Source of the DNA: Candidatus Accumulibacter similis
GTDB taxonomy: Bacteria; Pseudomonadota; Gammaproteobacteria; Burkholderiales; Rhodocyclaceae
Length of the DNA stretch: 64,000 nt
NCBI GenBank assembly: GCA_013347225.1
Contig: CP054595.1
Location: 1,426,001-1,490,000 of the forward strand
Direction of reading: 5' to 3'
The notes beneath the pieces were generated by a model. That model saw only the letters and a program-made list of their open reading frames with translations. It was not told where the DNA came from and ran no database searches. Positions 28,597-37,853 of the stretch are shown in pieces (position 1 is the first letter of the stretch; every line of letters begins with the position of its first letter). The translations under genes were made by a program, and so were the position numbers.

Positions 28597-28848
28597 TTAG
28601 CCAGGCGGGCTGAAAGTGCGCAGCATGCGGTACATCTGGTCCTTCAGCCAGACGCGCTGCTTCTTCATGGTCTCGATCGTGAAGTCGTCGACCGGCAGGT
28701 CTTCTTCTTCGAGGCGCTCGACCTCACGCGTGAGTTCGTGGTACTCGTCGTAGAGCTTCCCGAACTGCTCGTTTCCTTCTTTCAGCGCCTGAATCGAATG
28801 GAGATATTCGGGGAACTCCAGGTGAAGGTCGTGGTGCTCAACTTGCAT
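28597..28848 (-). CDS. YdcH-family (DUF465) coiled-coil protein
   Basis: 83 residues from ATG 28848. Highly charged, helical: LHLEFPEYLHSIQALKEGNEQF, REVERLEEEDLPVDDFTIETMKKQRVWLKDQMYRML. Matches DUF465 (YdcH/SlyX-like) with the conserved FPE...I..LK start and a KK.R..LKD...... end. Cytosolic; function unknown. Preceded by a TATAAT-type -10. Confidence 0.9.
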   Translation of the reverse strand: MQVEHHDLHLEFPEYLHSIQALKEGNEQFGKLYDEYHELTREVERLEEEDLPVDDFTIETMKKQRVWLKDQMYRMLRTFSPPG

Positions 28849-28902
28849 CGTTCTAACCTCTGGCTGATCCCGGCCGCGCCCTTTGCGCGTCCAGACGCCG
28901 CG

Positions 28903-28932
28903 ATTATAACCACTGCCACGGCTGCCCGTCAC
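28903..28932 (-). promoter_or_regulatory. candidate sigma-70 promoter for the DUF465 gene
   Basis: On the minus strand, GTGACG (28927-28932) and TATAAT (28903-28908) are separated by 18 bp, 55 bases upstream of the ATG at 28848. The -35 overlaps the aroC stop. Confidence 0.5.
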
Positions 28933-30032
28933 CCTGCCAGGCGGCCGGGCACACGCGGTGTCGAGCACAGCACGTCGGCGCACTGGGCGCGGTGACGCAA
29001 GGCCTGGTCGATCAGCACCAGCGCCAGCATCGCCTCGGCAATCGGCGTCGCGCGGATGCCGACACAGGGGTCGTGGCGGCCGTGCGTGACGACCTCGGCA
29101 GGTTGTCCGCCGAGGGTCAGCGAGCGGCGCGGCAGGCGAATGCTCGATGTCGGCTTGATCGCCAGGTTGACGAGCAGATCCTGCCCGGTTGAAATGCCGC
29201 CGAGGACACCCCCGGCGTGGTTGCTGAGGAAGCCCTGGGCTGTCATCTCGTCGCCATGTTCGCTGCCCCTCTGGCTGATGCTGGCGAAGCCGGCGCCGAT
29301 CTCGACCCCCTTGACCGCATTGATGCCCATCATGGCGTAGGCGATCTCGGCGTCGAGGCGGCCATAGACCGGTTCCCCCCAGCCGGGTGGCAGTCCGCTG
29401 GCAGTGACCGAGATCTTCGCGCCGACCGAATCGCCCGCCTTGCGCAGCTGATCCATGTAGTCCTCGAGTTCGGCGACGATCGCCGCATTCGGCGCAAAGA
29501 ACGGATTGTTGCCGATCTCGTCGGCGCTGACGAAGGGGATCGGGATCGGGCCGAGCTGGCTCATCCAGCCCATGATGCGGACGCCGTAGCGCTCGGCCAG
29601 CCACTTGCGGGCGATCGCGCCAGCCGCGACACGGACGGCCGTCTCGCGCGCCGACGAGCGGCCACCGCCGCGGTGGTCGCGAAAGCCGTATTTCTGTGTG
29701 TACACGTAGTCGGCATGACCGGGGCGGAAAGTCTCGGCGATGTTGCCGTAATCCTTGCTCCGCTGGTCCTGGTTGCGGATCAGCAGGGCGATCGGCGTGC
29801 CGGTCGTTCGCCCGGCAAAGACGCCGGAGAGAATTTCGACCTCATCCGGCTCGCGCCGTTGCGTCACGTGCCGCGAGGTGCCGGGCTTGCGGCGATCGAG
29901 TTCGGCCTGGATGTCGGCGGTGCAGATCGCCAGTCCCGGTGGGCAGCCATCGACGACGCAGCCGATCGCCGGTCCGTGCGATTCGCCGAACGAGGTGACG
30001 GCGAACAGGGTGCCGAAGGTGTTGCCGGACAT
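28929..30032 (-). CDS. aroC: chorismate synthase
   Basis: 367 residues. [29 protein letters not shown] start, RSKDYGN and [14 protein letters not shown] [26 protein letters not shown], and the C-terminal [20 protein letters not shown]-dependent 1,4-elimination of EPSP to chorismate, feeding the tryptophan genes elsewhere in the window. Confidence 0.98.
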   Translation of the reverse strand: MSGNTFGTLFAVTSFGESHGPAIGCVVDGCPPGLAICTADIQAELDRRKPGTSRHVTQRREPDEVEILSGVFAGRTTGTPIALLIRNQDQRSKDYGNIAETFRPGHADYVYTQKYGFRDHRGGGRSSARETAVRVAAGAIARKWLAERYGVRIMGWMSQLGPIPIPFVSADEIGNNPFFAPNAAIVAELEDYMDQLRKAGDSVGAKISVTASGLPPGWGEPVYGRLDAEIAYAMMGINAVKGVEIGAGFASISQRGSEHGDEMTAQGFLSNHAGGVLGGISTGQDLLVNLAIKPTSSIRLPRRSLTLGGQPAEVVTHGRHDPCVGIRATPIAEAMLALVLIDQALRHRAQCADVLCSTPRVPGRLAG

Positions 30033-30118
30033 GCGTTGCCCCTTGCGCGTTGGCTCGAGCGTTAGAATTGGCGGCAGAGTCTACCACAGCGCCCCGCTGC
30101 CTCGCCGAGGATACCCTG

Positions 30119-30286
30119 ATGACTGCCAGGAAGACGCCCCCCGCAAGCAAATCGACGAGCCAGCAGCGTAACCCGCTGCCGCCACGCGCCGCGCCTGCGG
30201 GCAATCCGCTGCGCCAGGCCGAGACGCGCTGGCAGCGCACTGCCCGCTACGTCTGGGACAAGGGCGGCAGCCGCGGTGGCCGCTAG
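30119..30286 (+). CDS. small basic protein, unknown function
   Basis: 55 residues from ATG 30119, divergent from aroC. Ser/Lys/Pro-rich N-terminus, then a compact basic C-terminus RWQRTARYVWDKGGSRGGR. GAGG lies 8 bases upstream. pI very high; nucleic-acid binding possible. No family recognised. The frame remains open upstream to 30050, but no better start is seen. Confidence 0.4.
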   Translation: MTARKTPPASKSTSQQRNPLPPRAAPAGNPLRQAETRWQRTARYVWDKGGSRGGR

Positions 30287-30287
30287 C

Positions 30288-30397
30288 GGACGCTCCTCCG
30301 CAAGGCGTCCCGAGACTGATCGCGGGCAACCCTCCCGCGGGGGCACGCGACCGCCCTTGGTCCGTGCCCGTCGACACGCTGGTCCACTGCGTCGACG
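30288..30397. terminator. cluster of four hairpins between convergent genes
   Basis: Four consecutive perfect inverted repeats: 30288-30293/30305-30310 (GGACGC), 30321-30326/30334-30339 (CGCGGG), 30341-30347/30363-30369 (GGGCACG) and 30369-30375/30391-30397 (CGTCGAC). They fill the gap between two convergent genes. None is followed by a T-run, so their role as terminators is inferred from position. Confidence 0.4.
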
Positions 30398-30410
30398 GCT
30401 CCGCGCAGCC

Positions 30411-31466
30411 TCAGACGCTCAGGTCGACCTGCTGCAGCGAGCCGGCACCGCCGCTGTCGCGCAGGTAGATGCCGCTGCTGCGAAGCTGGGCGAGCGTTTC
30501 GTTGGCGCCGTCACGCAGGTCGAACGGCGTCGCCACACGGGCGAGGCCCAGTGCGCCGACGTCGGCTTGCTGCAGCGTCAACAGTGGTCCGCCGCCGTCG
30601 GCGTCCGGCATCCACAGCCGCAACTGCGAGTAGGCGGCGTCGTTCTCGTCAATCCAGCCGTTGCCATCGTCGTCGAGCGGCTCGAGATCGGCGAAACCGT
30701 CGCCGCTGAGCGCGCCGAACAGTTCGCTGCCGTCGTTGATGCGCTGGTCGCCGTTGCTGTCGAGCACCAGGAAGCCAGTGCCGGCGGCGGGCAGATTGAT
30801 GTTCTCCGCCTTGCCATCGACGTCGAGATCGAAGCGGAAGCGTTGTCCGACGAGTTGCGCCGAGGTGCCGGCGAAGTTCACCAGCAACGGGTCCTTGCGC
30901 GGCCGGGCTCCATCGCCAAGGCGCAGACTGAGATTGCTCTCCTCGTAGTAGGTGCGCGAGAGCGAGATGTCCAGCGCGAAACTGATCTCCCGTCCGTCAG
31001 CCGTACGCACGACACCACGGGCGGCAAGTTCGAGTTGCTCGACTTCAGCGTGTGCGGACTGCAAGTCGTACTCGACGCCACGGCCGGGTGAGTCCGCCGC
31101 GGAGCCGTTGGCGGCAGGGCGCGCGGCCACTGGTGGCGCAGCAGTGGCCGGAGCACGGAGTTCGCTGGCGTCAAAGACACGCGCCTCCTCGCCGGTGAGC
31201 AGCCGGATGATGGCACGCAGCAAGACGAACCGCGGATCGTTCTCAGCCGGATCGCCATCGGCCACTGCGGCGCTGGGATCAGCCGCCTGCGCGGCACGCG
31301 CGGCGTCGGAGATGGTGACGCGATCGATCACGGGCAGGCGGGCGGCGTCAGGCCCGAAGGCCGGACTCTGCGCGCCCGTCCACAGACGCACCGACTGGCG
31401 CACTTCCTCGTGCTGCAGCAACCGGTGCGATGCGGCCATGTACACTTCGCTCCCAAGAATCTTCAC
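30411..31466 (-). CDS. large protein with dockerin/EF-hand-like calcium motifs
   Basis: 351 residues from GTG 31466, chosen because GGAGG lies 5 bases upstream and the resulting start VKILGSEVYMAASHRLLQ looks like a conserved N-terminus. No signal peptide. The C-terminal half has Ca-binding loops of EF-hand/dockerin pattern: DLDVDGKAEN, DSNGDQRINDGSELFG and DDDGNGWIDENDAAYSQL. Proteins of this architecture in proteobacteria are annotated as hemolysin-type or VCBS-related but their role is unknown; type I or non-classical secretion is possible. The N-terminal 200 residues are unrecognised. Confidence 0.75.
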   Translation of the reverse strand: MKILGSEVYMAASHRLLQHEEVRQSVRLWTGAQSPAFGPDAARLPVIDRVTISDAARAAQAADPSAAVADGDPAENDPRFVLLRAIIRLLTGEEARVFDASELRAPATAAPPVAARPAANGSAADSPGRGVEYDLQSAHAEVEQLELAARGVVRTADGREISFALDISLSRTYYEESNLSLRLGDGARPRKDPLLVNFAGTSAQLVGQRFRFDLDVDGKAENINLPAAGTGFLVLDSNGDQRINDGSELFGALSGDGFADLEPLDDDGNGWIDENDAAYSQLRLWMPDADGGGPLLTLQQADVGALGLARVATPFDLRDGANETLAQLRSSGIYLRDSGGAGSLQQVDLSV

Positions 31467-31919
31467 CACGGCCTCCAAGTCAGATCGCCACACTCTACGC
31501 TGGTAACGACTGCCGGCGCGGGAACTTGAGGAGCGTGTGCCGCCCGCGTCGCAGGTCGTCGCAGCGGCTGCGGGCAGCCGGCCACGATTCGGGCAACCAT
31601 CACCATCGCAAAGCCAGCCACGTTCCACCGCGGCCGAAATTGGTCGCCCTCTTGCCCCTGCCTGGCCGGCGCTGAGCCCGGCAGGTGGACTCCGCCGATG
31701 GTCGGGTGTCATCGCCCGTTGCCTGGACCAGCAGCGCGTGAGCGGCGTGCTCGACCACCCCGGATACCGGTCGGCTTGCGTGGCAAACGGCAGGATCGGC
31801 CCGCGCGCAGTTGCCGTCGGGCATGTTGATTGACGGGAGAGGGCGCGACCGGTGATACTGGTGGTCACCGACAGCCGACTTGCCGTCGCTCGACCGAGTG
31901 CTCGCACCGTTTGTTCGCC
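31467..31919. other. divergent intergenic region without a recognised gene
   Basis: About 450 bases between the calcium-motif protein and the acyltransferase. Open frames exist on both strands but none has a ribosome site, hydrophobic pattern or recognisable motif. Presumably it contains divergent promoters. Confidence 0.45.
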
Positions 31920-33029
31920 ATGCCGCGTCCTCCTCTCAATCCGGGTGTTTCACTCTACCTCGACCTGACGCGCATCTGCGCCGCCCTGATGGTCTGCCTG
32001 CATCACCTCCTGCAACCGCCGTTCTTCGATCGGACAATCGCGATCCCGGGACGATCGGCGGTAATCGTGTTCTTCGTCATTTCTGGATTCGTGATCGCCT
32101 ACTCGTCGGTCGGAGAGCGTGACTGGCGAGCCTATGCCGTTTCTCGTCTGGGGCGCGTTTACTCGGTCGCAATTCCCGCCCTGTTGCTCACCGGCATGGT
32201 GGCCCTGGCTGAGGCGCTCCTCTGGCCCAACCTGGTAGCCGAACGCCAGGACTGGCCGGGGCTTCGGCTCCTGCTCTCGGTCTTCTTCGTCAACCAGTTC
32301 TGGAACCTGACGATCGGCGTCCTTTCCAATGGGCCGTATTGGTCGCTGTGCTATGAGGTCTGGTACTACGTGCTGTTCGGCATCGTCTGGTTCTGTAGTG
32401 GCTGGCGACGTCTCATTGCTGCCGCCATGGTCGTCCTGCTGGTCGGCCCCCGCATCCTGCTCCTGATGCCGATCTGGCTCTTGGGTGCGGGGCTCTATCT
32501 TGCACTGCGCCGACGCGGCGCCGAGGCAGCACCGCGCGACCGCGAGGTGTTCTTTGTCGTCGTCTCACTTTTTGTGTTCGTCCTGCTGGTCTACAACCCA
32601 GCAAGCATCGTGACCAACCACGTGGAGCAGTCGCTGCACAATGGGTACTGGCATGTCGGCTCTTGGCGCGTATTCATCGGTGGGGACGCGCATTTTGCAG
32701 CCGATTATCTGCTCGGTCTGCTCTTCGCGGTGACGGTCTGGTTTTCAGGCGGCGTCTTCGACCACAAAGCGGTCGAGCGGCTGCATGGCCGGGTGATCCG
32801 CTGGTGCTCGTCGTATACGTTCTCCCTTTACCTGTATCACGCGCCGCTGATGGTGTTCTTCCACTCTTTGCTGATGGTGGCCTTGCCGGACGAGTCGCCG
32901 GCTCTGGTCCTGCTCGTCCTCATCATGCTTGGTGTCTGGGCGCTCGGCAGCGTTACCGAGCATCGCAAGGAGCCTTATACGGCGCTGTTTCGCCGCCTCC
33001 TGTCGGCCGGAGTGCCACCGCGGGCCTGA
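31920..33029 (+). CDS. acyltransferase family 3 (OafA/YrhL-like) membrane protein
   Basis: 369 residues, about ten predicted helices. Acyltransferase_3 features: LDLTRICAALMVCLHHLL with the catalytic-site His at HH, VFFVISGFVIAYS, and the SLYLYHAPLMVF segment near the C-terminus. These enzymes O-acetylate surface polysaccharides, LPS or peptidoglycan. No clear ribosome site before ATG 31920. No polysaccharide genes are adjacent, so the substrate is unknown. Confidence 0.88.
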   Translation: MPRPPLNPGVSLYLDLTRICAALMVCLHHLLQPPFFDRTIAIPGRSAVIVFFVISGFVIAYSSVGERDWRAYAVSRLGRVYSVAIPALLLTGMVALAEALLWPNLVAERQDWPGLRLLLSVFFVNQFWNLTIGVLSNGPYWSLCYEVWYYVLFGIVWFCSGWRRLIAAAMVVLLVGPRILLLMPIWLLGAGLYLALRRRGAEAAPRDREVFFVVVSLFVFVLLVYNPASIVTNHVEQSLHNGYWHVGSWRVFIGGDAHFAADYLLGLLFAVTVWFSGGVFDHKAVERLHGRVIRWCSSYTFSLYLYHAPLMVFFHSLLMVALPDESPALVLLVLIMLGVWALGSVTEHRKEPYTALFRRLLSAGVPPRA

Positions 33030-33279
33030 CGGGCGAGAGCGGTTGCCTGGCGGGCGGCGCACCCGACCCGTGCGCCAGCGGCGAGAGGACTCCATGTCTC
33101 CTTCGCGCGCGGCTCGGCCCCGGGCAGCGGCGACAGGGGCGAGCCGGTTGCCTGTGTGCATCGTCAGCCCGGCAGATCCAACAAGCAGCGCCGGAGCGCA
33201 GCGTACTGACCCCCCATGCGGTCGTAACGGCCGGTCGTTCCGGGAAACCAGTCACCTCCCATCCTGCAGGCGGAACGGA

Positions 33280-34470
33280 TCACTGGTCCTGCGTTTCGCC
33301 TCGGCGGCCCCGCCGTCGCAGCCACAGCGTTGCGCTGGCCAGCGCGGTGACGGCAACGAAGGGCAGGGCAACCTGGTTGAGCACGCTCCAGCCGGCGCTG
33401 GTCACCAGCAGGCCGGAGCCGAAGGACGAGGCGCCCATGACGAAGAACATCAGGAAGTCGTTGAGGCCTTGCGTCCGCGCCTTCTCCGCTGGCGTGTAGG
33501 CCTCGGTGAGCAGCGTCGTGCCGCCGACGAAGAGGAAGTTCCAGCCGACGCCGAGGAGCAGGAGTGCCCACCAGAAGTGCAGCAGCGTGATGCCGGCGAG
33601 GGCGATGGCGATGCAGCCGGCCATCAGTGCGGCGCCGGCGAGGAGGACGCCGGCGACGCCGAAACGGGCAATCAGGTGGCCGGTCAGGAAGCTGGGGGCG
33701 AACATGCCGATGACGTGCCACTGCAGGACCAGGGCGGTATCGCCGAAGCCCAGACCACAGAAATCCATCGCCAGCGGCGTCGCGTTCATCAGCAGGTTCA
33801 TCACGCCATAGCCGATGGCGGCGGCCAGCACGGCGACGATGAAGACCGGCTGGCGGGCGATTTCGGCGAGCGGGCGGCCGACGCCGTGCTGCTCCTCGGC
33901 GGCCGCCGGCGGAAAGCGCAGGCTGGCGGCAATCGCCAGCGAGGCGAGGGCAAAGCCGATCAGCGAGGCGTAGGAGGCGAGATACTGCGGCGCCAGCAGG
34001 TCGCGCGTCATTTTGCCGACGGCCGGCCCGATGAAGCCGCCGACGATGCCGCCGGCCAGGGTCAGCGAAATCGCCCGGCTCTTCCACTCGGCCGGCACCA
34101 CTTCCGCCGCGGCAAAGCGGAAATACTGGCCGAAGGCATGGTAGATGCCGGAGCAGAAAGTGGCGCCGCAAAGCAGCCAGAAGTTCTGCAGGAAGACCGC
34201 CAGCGCACCGACGGCGCCACCGAGCATGCCGCAGCAGGCGCCGAGCATGAAGCCGGCACGGCGGCCGTTCCGCCGCATGAAGAGCGAAGCCGGCAGCGTG
34301 CTCGCTGCCGATCCCAGCACGTAGCCGACGACGGGCAGCGTCGCCAGCCGCTTGTCCGGCGCCAGCGCGTAGCCGGCGAGTGCGTTGATGGCAACCAGAG
34401 TCACGCCGTTGGTGAGCAGCAGGGCCTGTGCAGTGGCGAGGAGGGTCAGTGTGCGGTGCGGAGAAGTCAC
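33280..34470 (-). CDS. major facilitator superfamily transporter
   Basis: 396 residues, 12 predicted helices. MFS features include the loop 2-3 motif LFMRRNGRRAGFMLGA, EWKSRAISLTLAGGIVGGFIGP, and GVGWNFLFVGGTTLLTEAYTPAEKARTQGLNDF in helix 10-11. Resembles YbfB/YcaD-type or drug-resistance MFS of Rhodocyclales; substrate unknown. Divergent from the Ap4A-phosphorylase-like gene. Confidence 0.87.
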   Translation of the reverse strand: MTSPHRTLTLLATAQALLLTNGVTLVAINALAGYALAPDKRLATLPVVGYVLGSAASTLPASLFMRRNGRRAGFMLGACCGMLGGAVGALAVFLQNFWLLCGATFCSGIYHAFGQYFRFAAAEVVPAEWKSRAISLTLAGGIVGGFIGPAVGKMTRDLLAPQYLASYASLIGFALASLAIAASLRFPPAAAEEQHGVGRPLAEIARQPVFIVAVLAAAIGYGVMNLLMNATPLAMDFCGLGFGDTALVLQWHVIGMFAPSFLTGHLIARFGVAGVLLAGAALMAGCIAIALAGITLLHFWWALLLLGVGWNFLFVGGTTLLTEAYTPAEKARTQGLNDFLMFFVMGASSFGSGLLVTSAGWSVLNQVALPFVAVTALASATLWLRRRGRRGETQDQ

Positions 34471-34756
34471 CCCGTCATTCTATGCCCGCGCAGGCAGCCC
34501 TGCGCAGGCGGGTCGCGTCGCGGGGGCGCCGCAGCCCGGCGAACCCGGCCGTGCATGCGGGAGTCTGCGGTCGCGAGCCGACGCCGTGGGCGGGATGGCG
34601 AGCGGTGCCCCGCTGTCCGCGTCGCCGGCTTCGCCGCAGCGCCAATGCTGTGAGCGCAGCGCGGATGGTTGGGAACGGCTATGCTGGTGCTGTTTCTTCC
34701 ACTGCGGCAGACGGTCGCCGAGACCGCTGCCGGGCGTATCGACAACTGGACCCGAG

Positions 34757-35710
34757 ATGACCGGCTTTCCCTTCCCGACTCCGCTGCCCGCAGCCGTGCC
34801 CGGCAACGACCCCAGCGATGCCGACCTCCTGCTGTCGCCGGGCAGCCTGGCGGCCCTGGTCGACGAGCGCACGCGCGCCGCCATCGCCTGCGGCGCGCTG
34901 CACCGCATCGATACCGAGCAGTGCTTCGTCGACGATGGCGGCGTGCGCTTCCTGGTCCGCGTCGTTTCCAGCCTGCGGCGCAAGGCGACCGCCGGCAGCG
35001 CGCGCGGCGACGCTGCGCGGCCGGCGGTGAACCCCTTCCTGCCGCCCGAACCGGAGCTGACCGTTGGCGCCATCTCGCGCAGCCACCTGGCGGTGCTCAA
35101 CAAGTTCAACGTCCTCGAACGCCACCTGCTGATCGTCACCCGCCACTTCGAGGATCAGCAAAGCCTGCTCGGCGTGGCGGACTTCCAGGCGCTCTACGCC
35201 TGCCTGGCCGAGTACCCGGCGCTTGGCTTCTACAACGGTGGCCGCATCGCCGGCGCGAGCCAGAACCACAAGCACTTGCAGCTCGTACCGCTGCCCTTCG
35301 ACGGCGCCGCGACCGGACTGCCGATGGCGCCGCTGCTCGGCGGCGAAGGGCCGCGCTGCTCGCGCCTGCCCTTCGCGCATGCCTTCGGGCGGCTGCCGCC
35401 GGTGGTCGCCGGGCAGCCGGTGCAGGCGGCGCATGCGCTGTACCGGGCATTGCTCGCCGACCTCGGCATCACTGGCGAGCCGTCGGCTGAAGGCGAGCGG
35501 CAGTCGGCCCCCTACAACCTGCTCGTCGCGGCCGACTGGATGCTCGTCGTGCCGCGCGTCGCCGAATGCTGGCAAGCGATTTCAATCAACGCGCTGGCCT
35601 TCGCCGGATCGCTGTTCGTCCGGGATCGCCAGCAGCTCGAACGGATTCGCACCGCCGGCCCGCTGCGCGTTCTGCAGGCGGTGGCCGGGAACGGCGGGGC
35701 GTCCGGCTGA
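34757..35710 (+). CDS. Ap4A phosphorylase / ATP adenylyltransferase-like (HIT superfamily)
   Basis: 317 residues from ATG 34757. The catalytic HxHxQ-type motif appears as QNHKHLQLVPLP, preceded by NKFNVLERHLLIVTRHFEDQ and FYNGGRIAGAS, as in yeast Apa1/Apa2 and bacterial homologues (DUF4922 C-terminal half). Splits Ap4A with phosphate to ATP and ADP. A long frame extends upstream, but the first part is GC-rich noise. Unlinked to obvious partners. Confidence 0.88.
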   Translation: MTGFPFPTPLPAAVPGNDPSDADLLLSPGSLAALVDERTRAAIACGALHRIDTEQCFVDDGGVRFLVRVVSSLRRKATAGSARGDAARPAVNPFLPPEPELTVGAISRSHLAVLNKFNVLERHLLIVTRHFEDQQSLLGVADFQALYACLAEYPALGFYNGGRIAGASQNHKHLQLVPLPFDGAATGLPMAPLLGGEGPRCSRLPFAHAFGRLPPVVAGQPVQAAHALYRALLADLGITGEPSAEGERQSAPYNLLVAADWMLVVPRVAECWQAISINALAFAGSLFVRDRQQLERIRTAGPLRVLQAVAGNGGASG

Positions 35711-35751
35711 GCTGCCGACCCGCACCGGGCTGACGCCAGCGGATGCCGCCA

Positions 35752-36342
35752 TCAGAGGATGCGGAACTGCATCTCCAGTTGCTCATCGCTCCAGATGTCG
35801 TCCGGGCTGATCGAGCGGCGGTGGAACCTGAAGTCGATTCCGGCCTTGCGGAAAGCCTCGTAGACCAGCTCGGAGCAGATGTACTTGCGGTCGCGCACCT
35901 TGCGCCCGCGTCGGAACAGGATGCGGATGGCGATGCGGCAGATCTCCCAGTTGTCGTACGGCCGCGTGAGTTCGTCCATGCCGAAGCTGATGGCCTGCTT
36001 CAGCGGCTCCGGTTCCGGCTGCGGCCTGATGCGGCCGATGACGATGCGCCCGCGATAGGGCTTGTTCCGGCCGTGGTAATCGCGCAGATACTTCGACAGC
36101 GGCACCAGGCGCACGCCGATCGCCGTCTCACTCTCGAGGACGAAGATCCGCTGCAGGCTGTCGTCACGATAGACGATGCCGACGTGACTCCACACCGAGC
36201 GCGTGAACCACTGGATCATCCGCGAGAAGAGGTACGTGCCCGAGCAGAAGATCAGGTCACCGGTGCGCAACTGCTCGCGCACCTGCGGGTAGTCAAGGAC
36301 CGGCAGCCTGGCGACTGCCTTGACGGCGAGACGATCAGCCAT
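35752..36342 (-). CDS. YiiX/YebB-like permuted NlpC/P60 cysteine peptidase-like protein
   Basis: 196 residues. LRTGDLIFCSGTYLFSRMIQWFTRSVWSHVGIVYRD contains the conserved GDLIF and catalytic-His SHVGIV motifs, and KYICSELVYEAFRKAG the catalytic cysteine, in the circularly permuted papain-like order (His before Cys). No signal peptide or membrane segment, so it is probably cytosolic. YiiX-type proteins may hydrolyse peptide, amide or lipid thioesters; substrate unknown. Convergent with the Ap4A gene, with 41 bases between them. Confidence 0.82.
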   Translation of the reverse strand: MADRLAVKAVARLPVLDYPQVREQLRTGDLIFCSGTYLFSRMIQWFTRSVWSHVGIVYRDDSLQRIFVLESETAIGVRLVPLSKYLRDYHGRNKPYRGRIVIGRIRPQPEPEPLKQAISFGMDELTRPYDNWEICRIAIRILFRRGRKVRDRKYICSELVYEAFRKAGIDFRFHRRSISPDDIWSDEQLEMQFRIL

Positions 36343-36692
36343 GTGGACCCTGGCTCAGCCGACGCGGCCGGCGGCTGCCGGCGAGGGAAGACAAACGGCG
36401 GGCATCGCGACCTCCGGTGCGGGCGGATGGATGAAGCCCGCCATATTGCCGCAATCGAAGGCTGTTGGTAAGGGATACGGAAACGGGCCGGAATCGTCGT
36501 ACGTCCGAGGTTCTGGCCGACAATCACGGTGACGGTACATGAATTGTGGGAAATGATGCACCACTGGAGGAATCGGTTCGCCACGGCTGCGTGCCACCCG
36601 GCGGCAGGCGCGCACGGAGGCGAGATGGCAGATCGCGGCCATCGCCGACGCTGCCCAAAATGGCGGCCATGGCGTGATCGACAACCGGCGCA
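36343..36692. other. intergenic region, no gene recognised
   Basis: About 350 bases between two minus-strand genes. Slightly AT-richer at 36480-36560, which may hold the promoter of the YiiX-type gene. No convincing open frame or repeat. Confidence 0.4.
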
Positions 36693-37502
36693 CTACATCC
36701 GCAGTGCCCGGCTGCCGATCCGCAGCCAGTCGCCGGCCGTCAGCACCGGCCGCTGCGCGAAGACGTCGCCGCGCACGCTGCCGATCCGTTCGAGGATGCG
36801 CAGCCCGCCCTGGACGGTCAACCGGATTTCCCACGCCATCCGCCCGGGCAGTTCGTGCACGAGTGGTGCGCCGGCCAGCAGCAGCTGCCGCGTGCGGTCG
36901 ATCTGGAATTCGAGCAGCGCCGCCCAATGCTCGCTCCAGCGAGCCGCGGCGATCTGCTCTTCGGCGATCGCGAAGCGGGCGAGATCGCATTGCGGCAGGT
37001 AGATACGCTGCTTCTGCCAGTCGAGCGCAATGTCCTGCCAGAAGTTGAGCAGTTGCAGCGCGCTGCAGATGCAGTCCGAGCGCCGCAGATTCTCGTCGCT
37101 GGTACGGTCGACGAGGTGAAGCAGCAGGCGCCCGACCGGGTTGGCCGAACGCCGGCAGTAGTCGAGCAACTCCGGGTAGTCCGCATAGCGCTTCTTGACC
37201 ACATCCTGGGCAAAGGCGTCGAGCAGGTCGCGCAGCAATTGCAGCGGCAGCCGCCATTCACCGATCACCGCCGCCAAGGCGGCAAACTCCGGCGTCGCCG
37301 GCGGCACGCCGCGCTCGATCCGGTCCAGTTCGTCGCGGTAGGCCGCCAGCGCCTGCAGGCGTTGGGGAGCCGACGCGTCGCCTTCATCGGCGATGTCGTC
37401 GGCGGCGCGGGCAAAGCGATAGATCGCCTCGATCGGTTTTCGCAGTCGCCGCGGCAGCAGCAGCGAGGCGACGGGAAAATTCTCGTAGTGGTCGACAGGC
37501 AT
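36693..37502 (-). CDS. hpnC: HpnC-like squalene/presqualene synthase family protein
   Basis: 269 residues. Trans-isoprenyl synthase with the first aspartate-rich motif as RAADDIADEGD and the second region QLLNFWQDIALDWQKQRIYLPQ (D..DW). The HENFPVAS-like N-terminus (HYENFPVASLLLP) is the HpnC signature. HpnC with HpnD and HpnE makes squalene for hopanoids; neither HpnD nor HpnE is in the window. Start ATG 37502. Could also act in carotenoid synthesis, but the N-terminal motif favours HpnC. Confidence 0.88.
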   Translation of the reverse strand: MPVDHYENFPVASLLLPRRLRKPIEAIYRFARAADDIADEGDASAPQRLQALAAYRDELDRIERGVPPATPEFAALAAVIGEWRLPLQLLRDLLDAFAQDVVKKRYADYPELLDYCRRSANPVGRLLLHLVDRTSDENLRRSDCICSALQLLNFWQDIALDWQKQRIYLPQCDLARFAIAEEQIAAARWSEHWAALLEFQIDRTRQLLLAGAPLVHELPGRMAWEIRLTVQGGLRILERIGSVRGDVFAQRPVLTAGDWLRIGSRALRM

Positions 37503-37671
37503 CCGGGAGAGGAGCCGGGCGTGCTGGTGGCACGCTCCAGGCGTGAGGGCAGACGGTAGCTGACAGTATAGAGGCGACACGGTTAGAATGATGCGCGCTC
37601 CGGCCCCGGAGCCGCCGGTCGCGCAGCAGGCGGCCACGGAAGCGGGGGTCGGCAGAGCTCTGTGCCGCAGT

Positions 37672-37756
37672 GCCCAGGTGGCGAAATTGGTAGACGCAGC
37701 AGGTTTAGGTCCTGCCGCCGCAAGGTGTGGGGGTTCGATTCCCTTCCTGGGCACCA
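37672..37756 (+). tRNA. tRNA-Leu, anticodon TAG
   Basis: 85 bases including an encoded CCA. Acceptor arms GCCCAGG (37672) and CCTGGGC pair perfectly. Class II tRNA with the D-loop TTGGTAGA, anticodon loop TTTAGGT giving TAG, a long variable arm, and the T-arm GGGTTCGATTCCC. Reads CUA/CUN leucine codons. Confidence 0.97.
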
Positions 37757-37853
37757 AGAACACTTTTGCCGTGAAGCCGGGCACGACCACTCATCCGCAG
37801 ATCAGCAAGGAGATGGTCGACAACCCGGCGCTCGGCCTGATGTGCGGGCCGCC

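Noticed and set aside
31537..31833. 98-residue plus frame in the 31.5-31.9 kb gap
   Set aside because: Random composition, no start signal, no motif.
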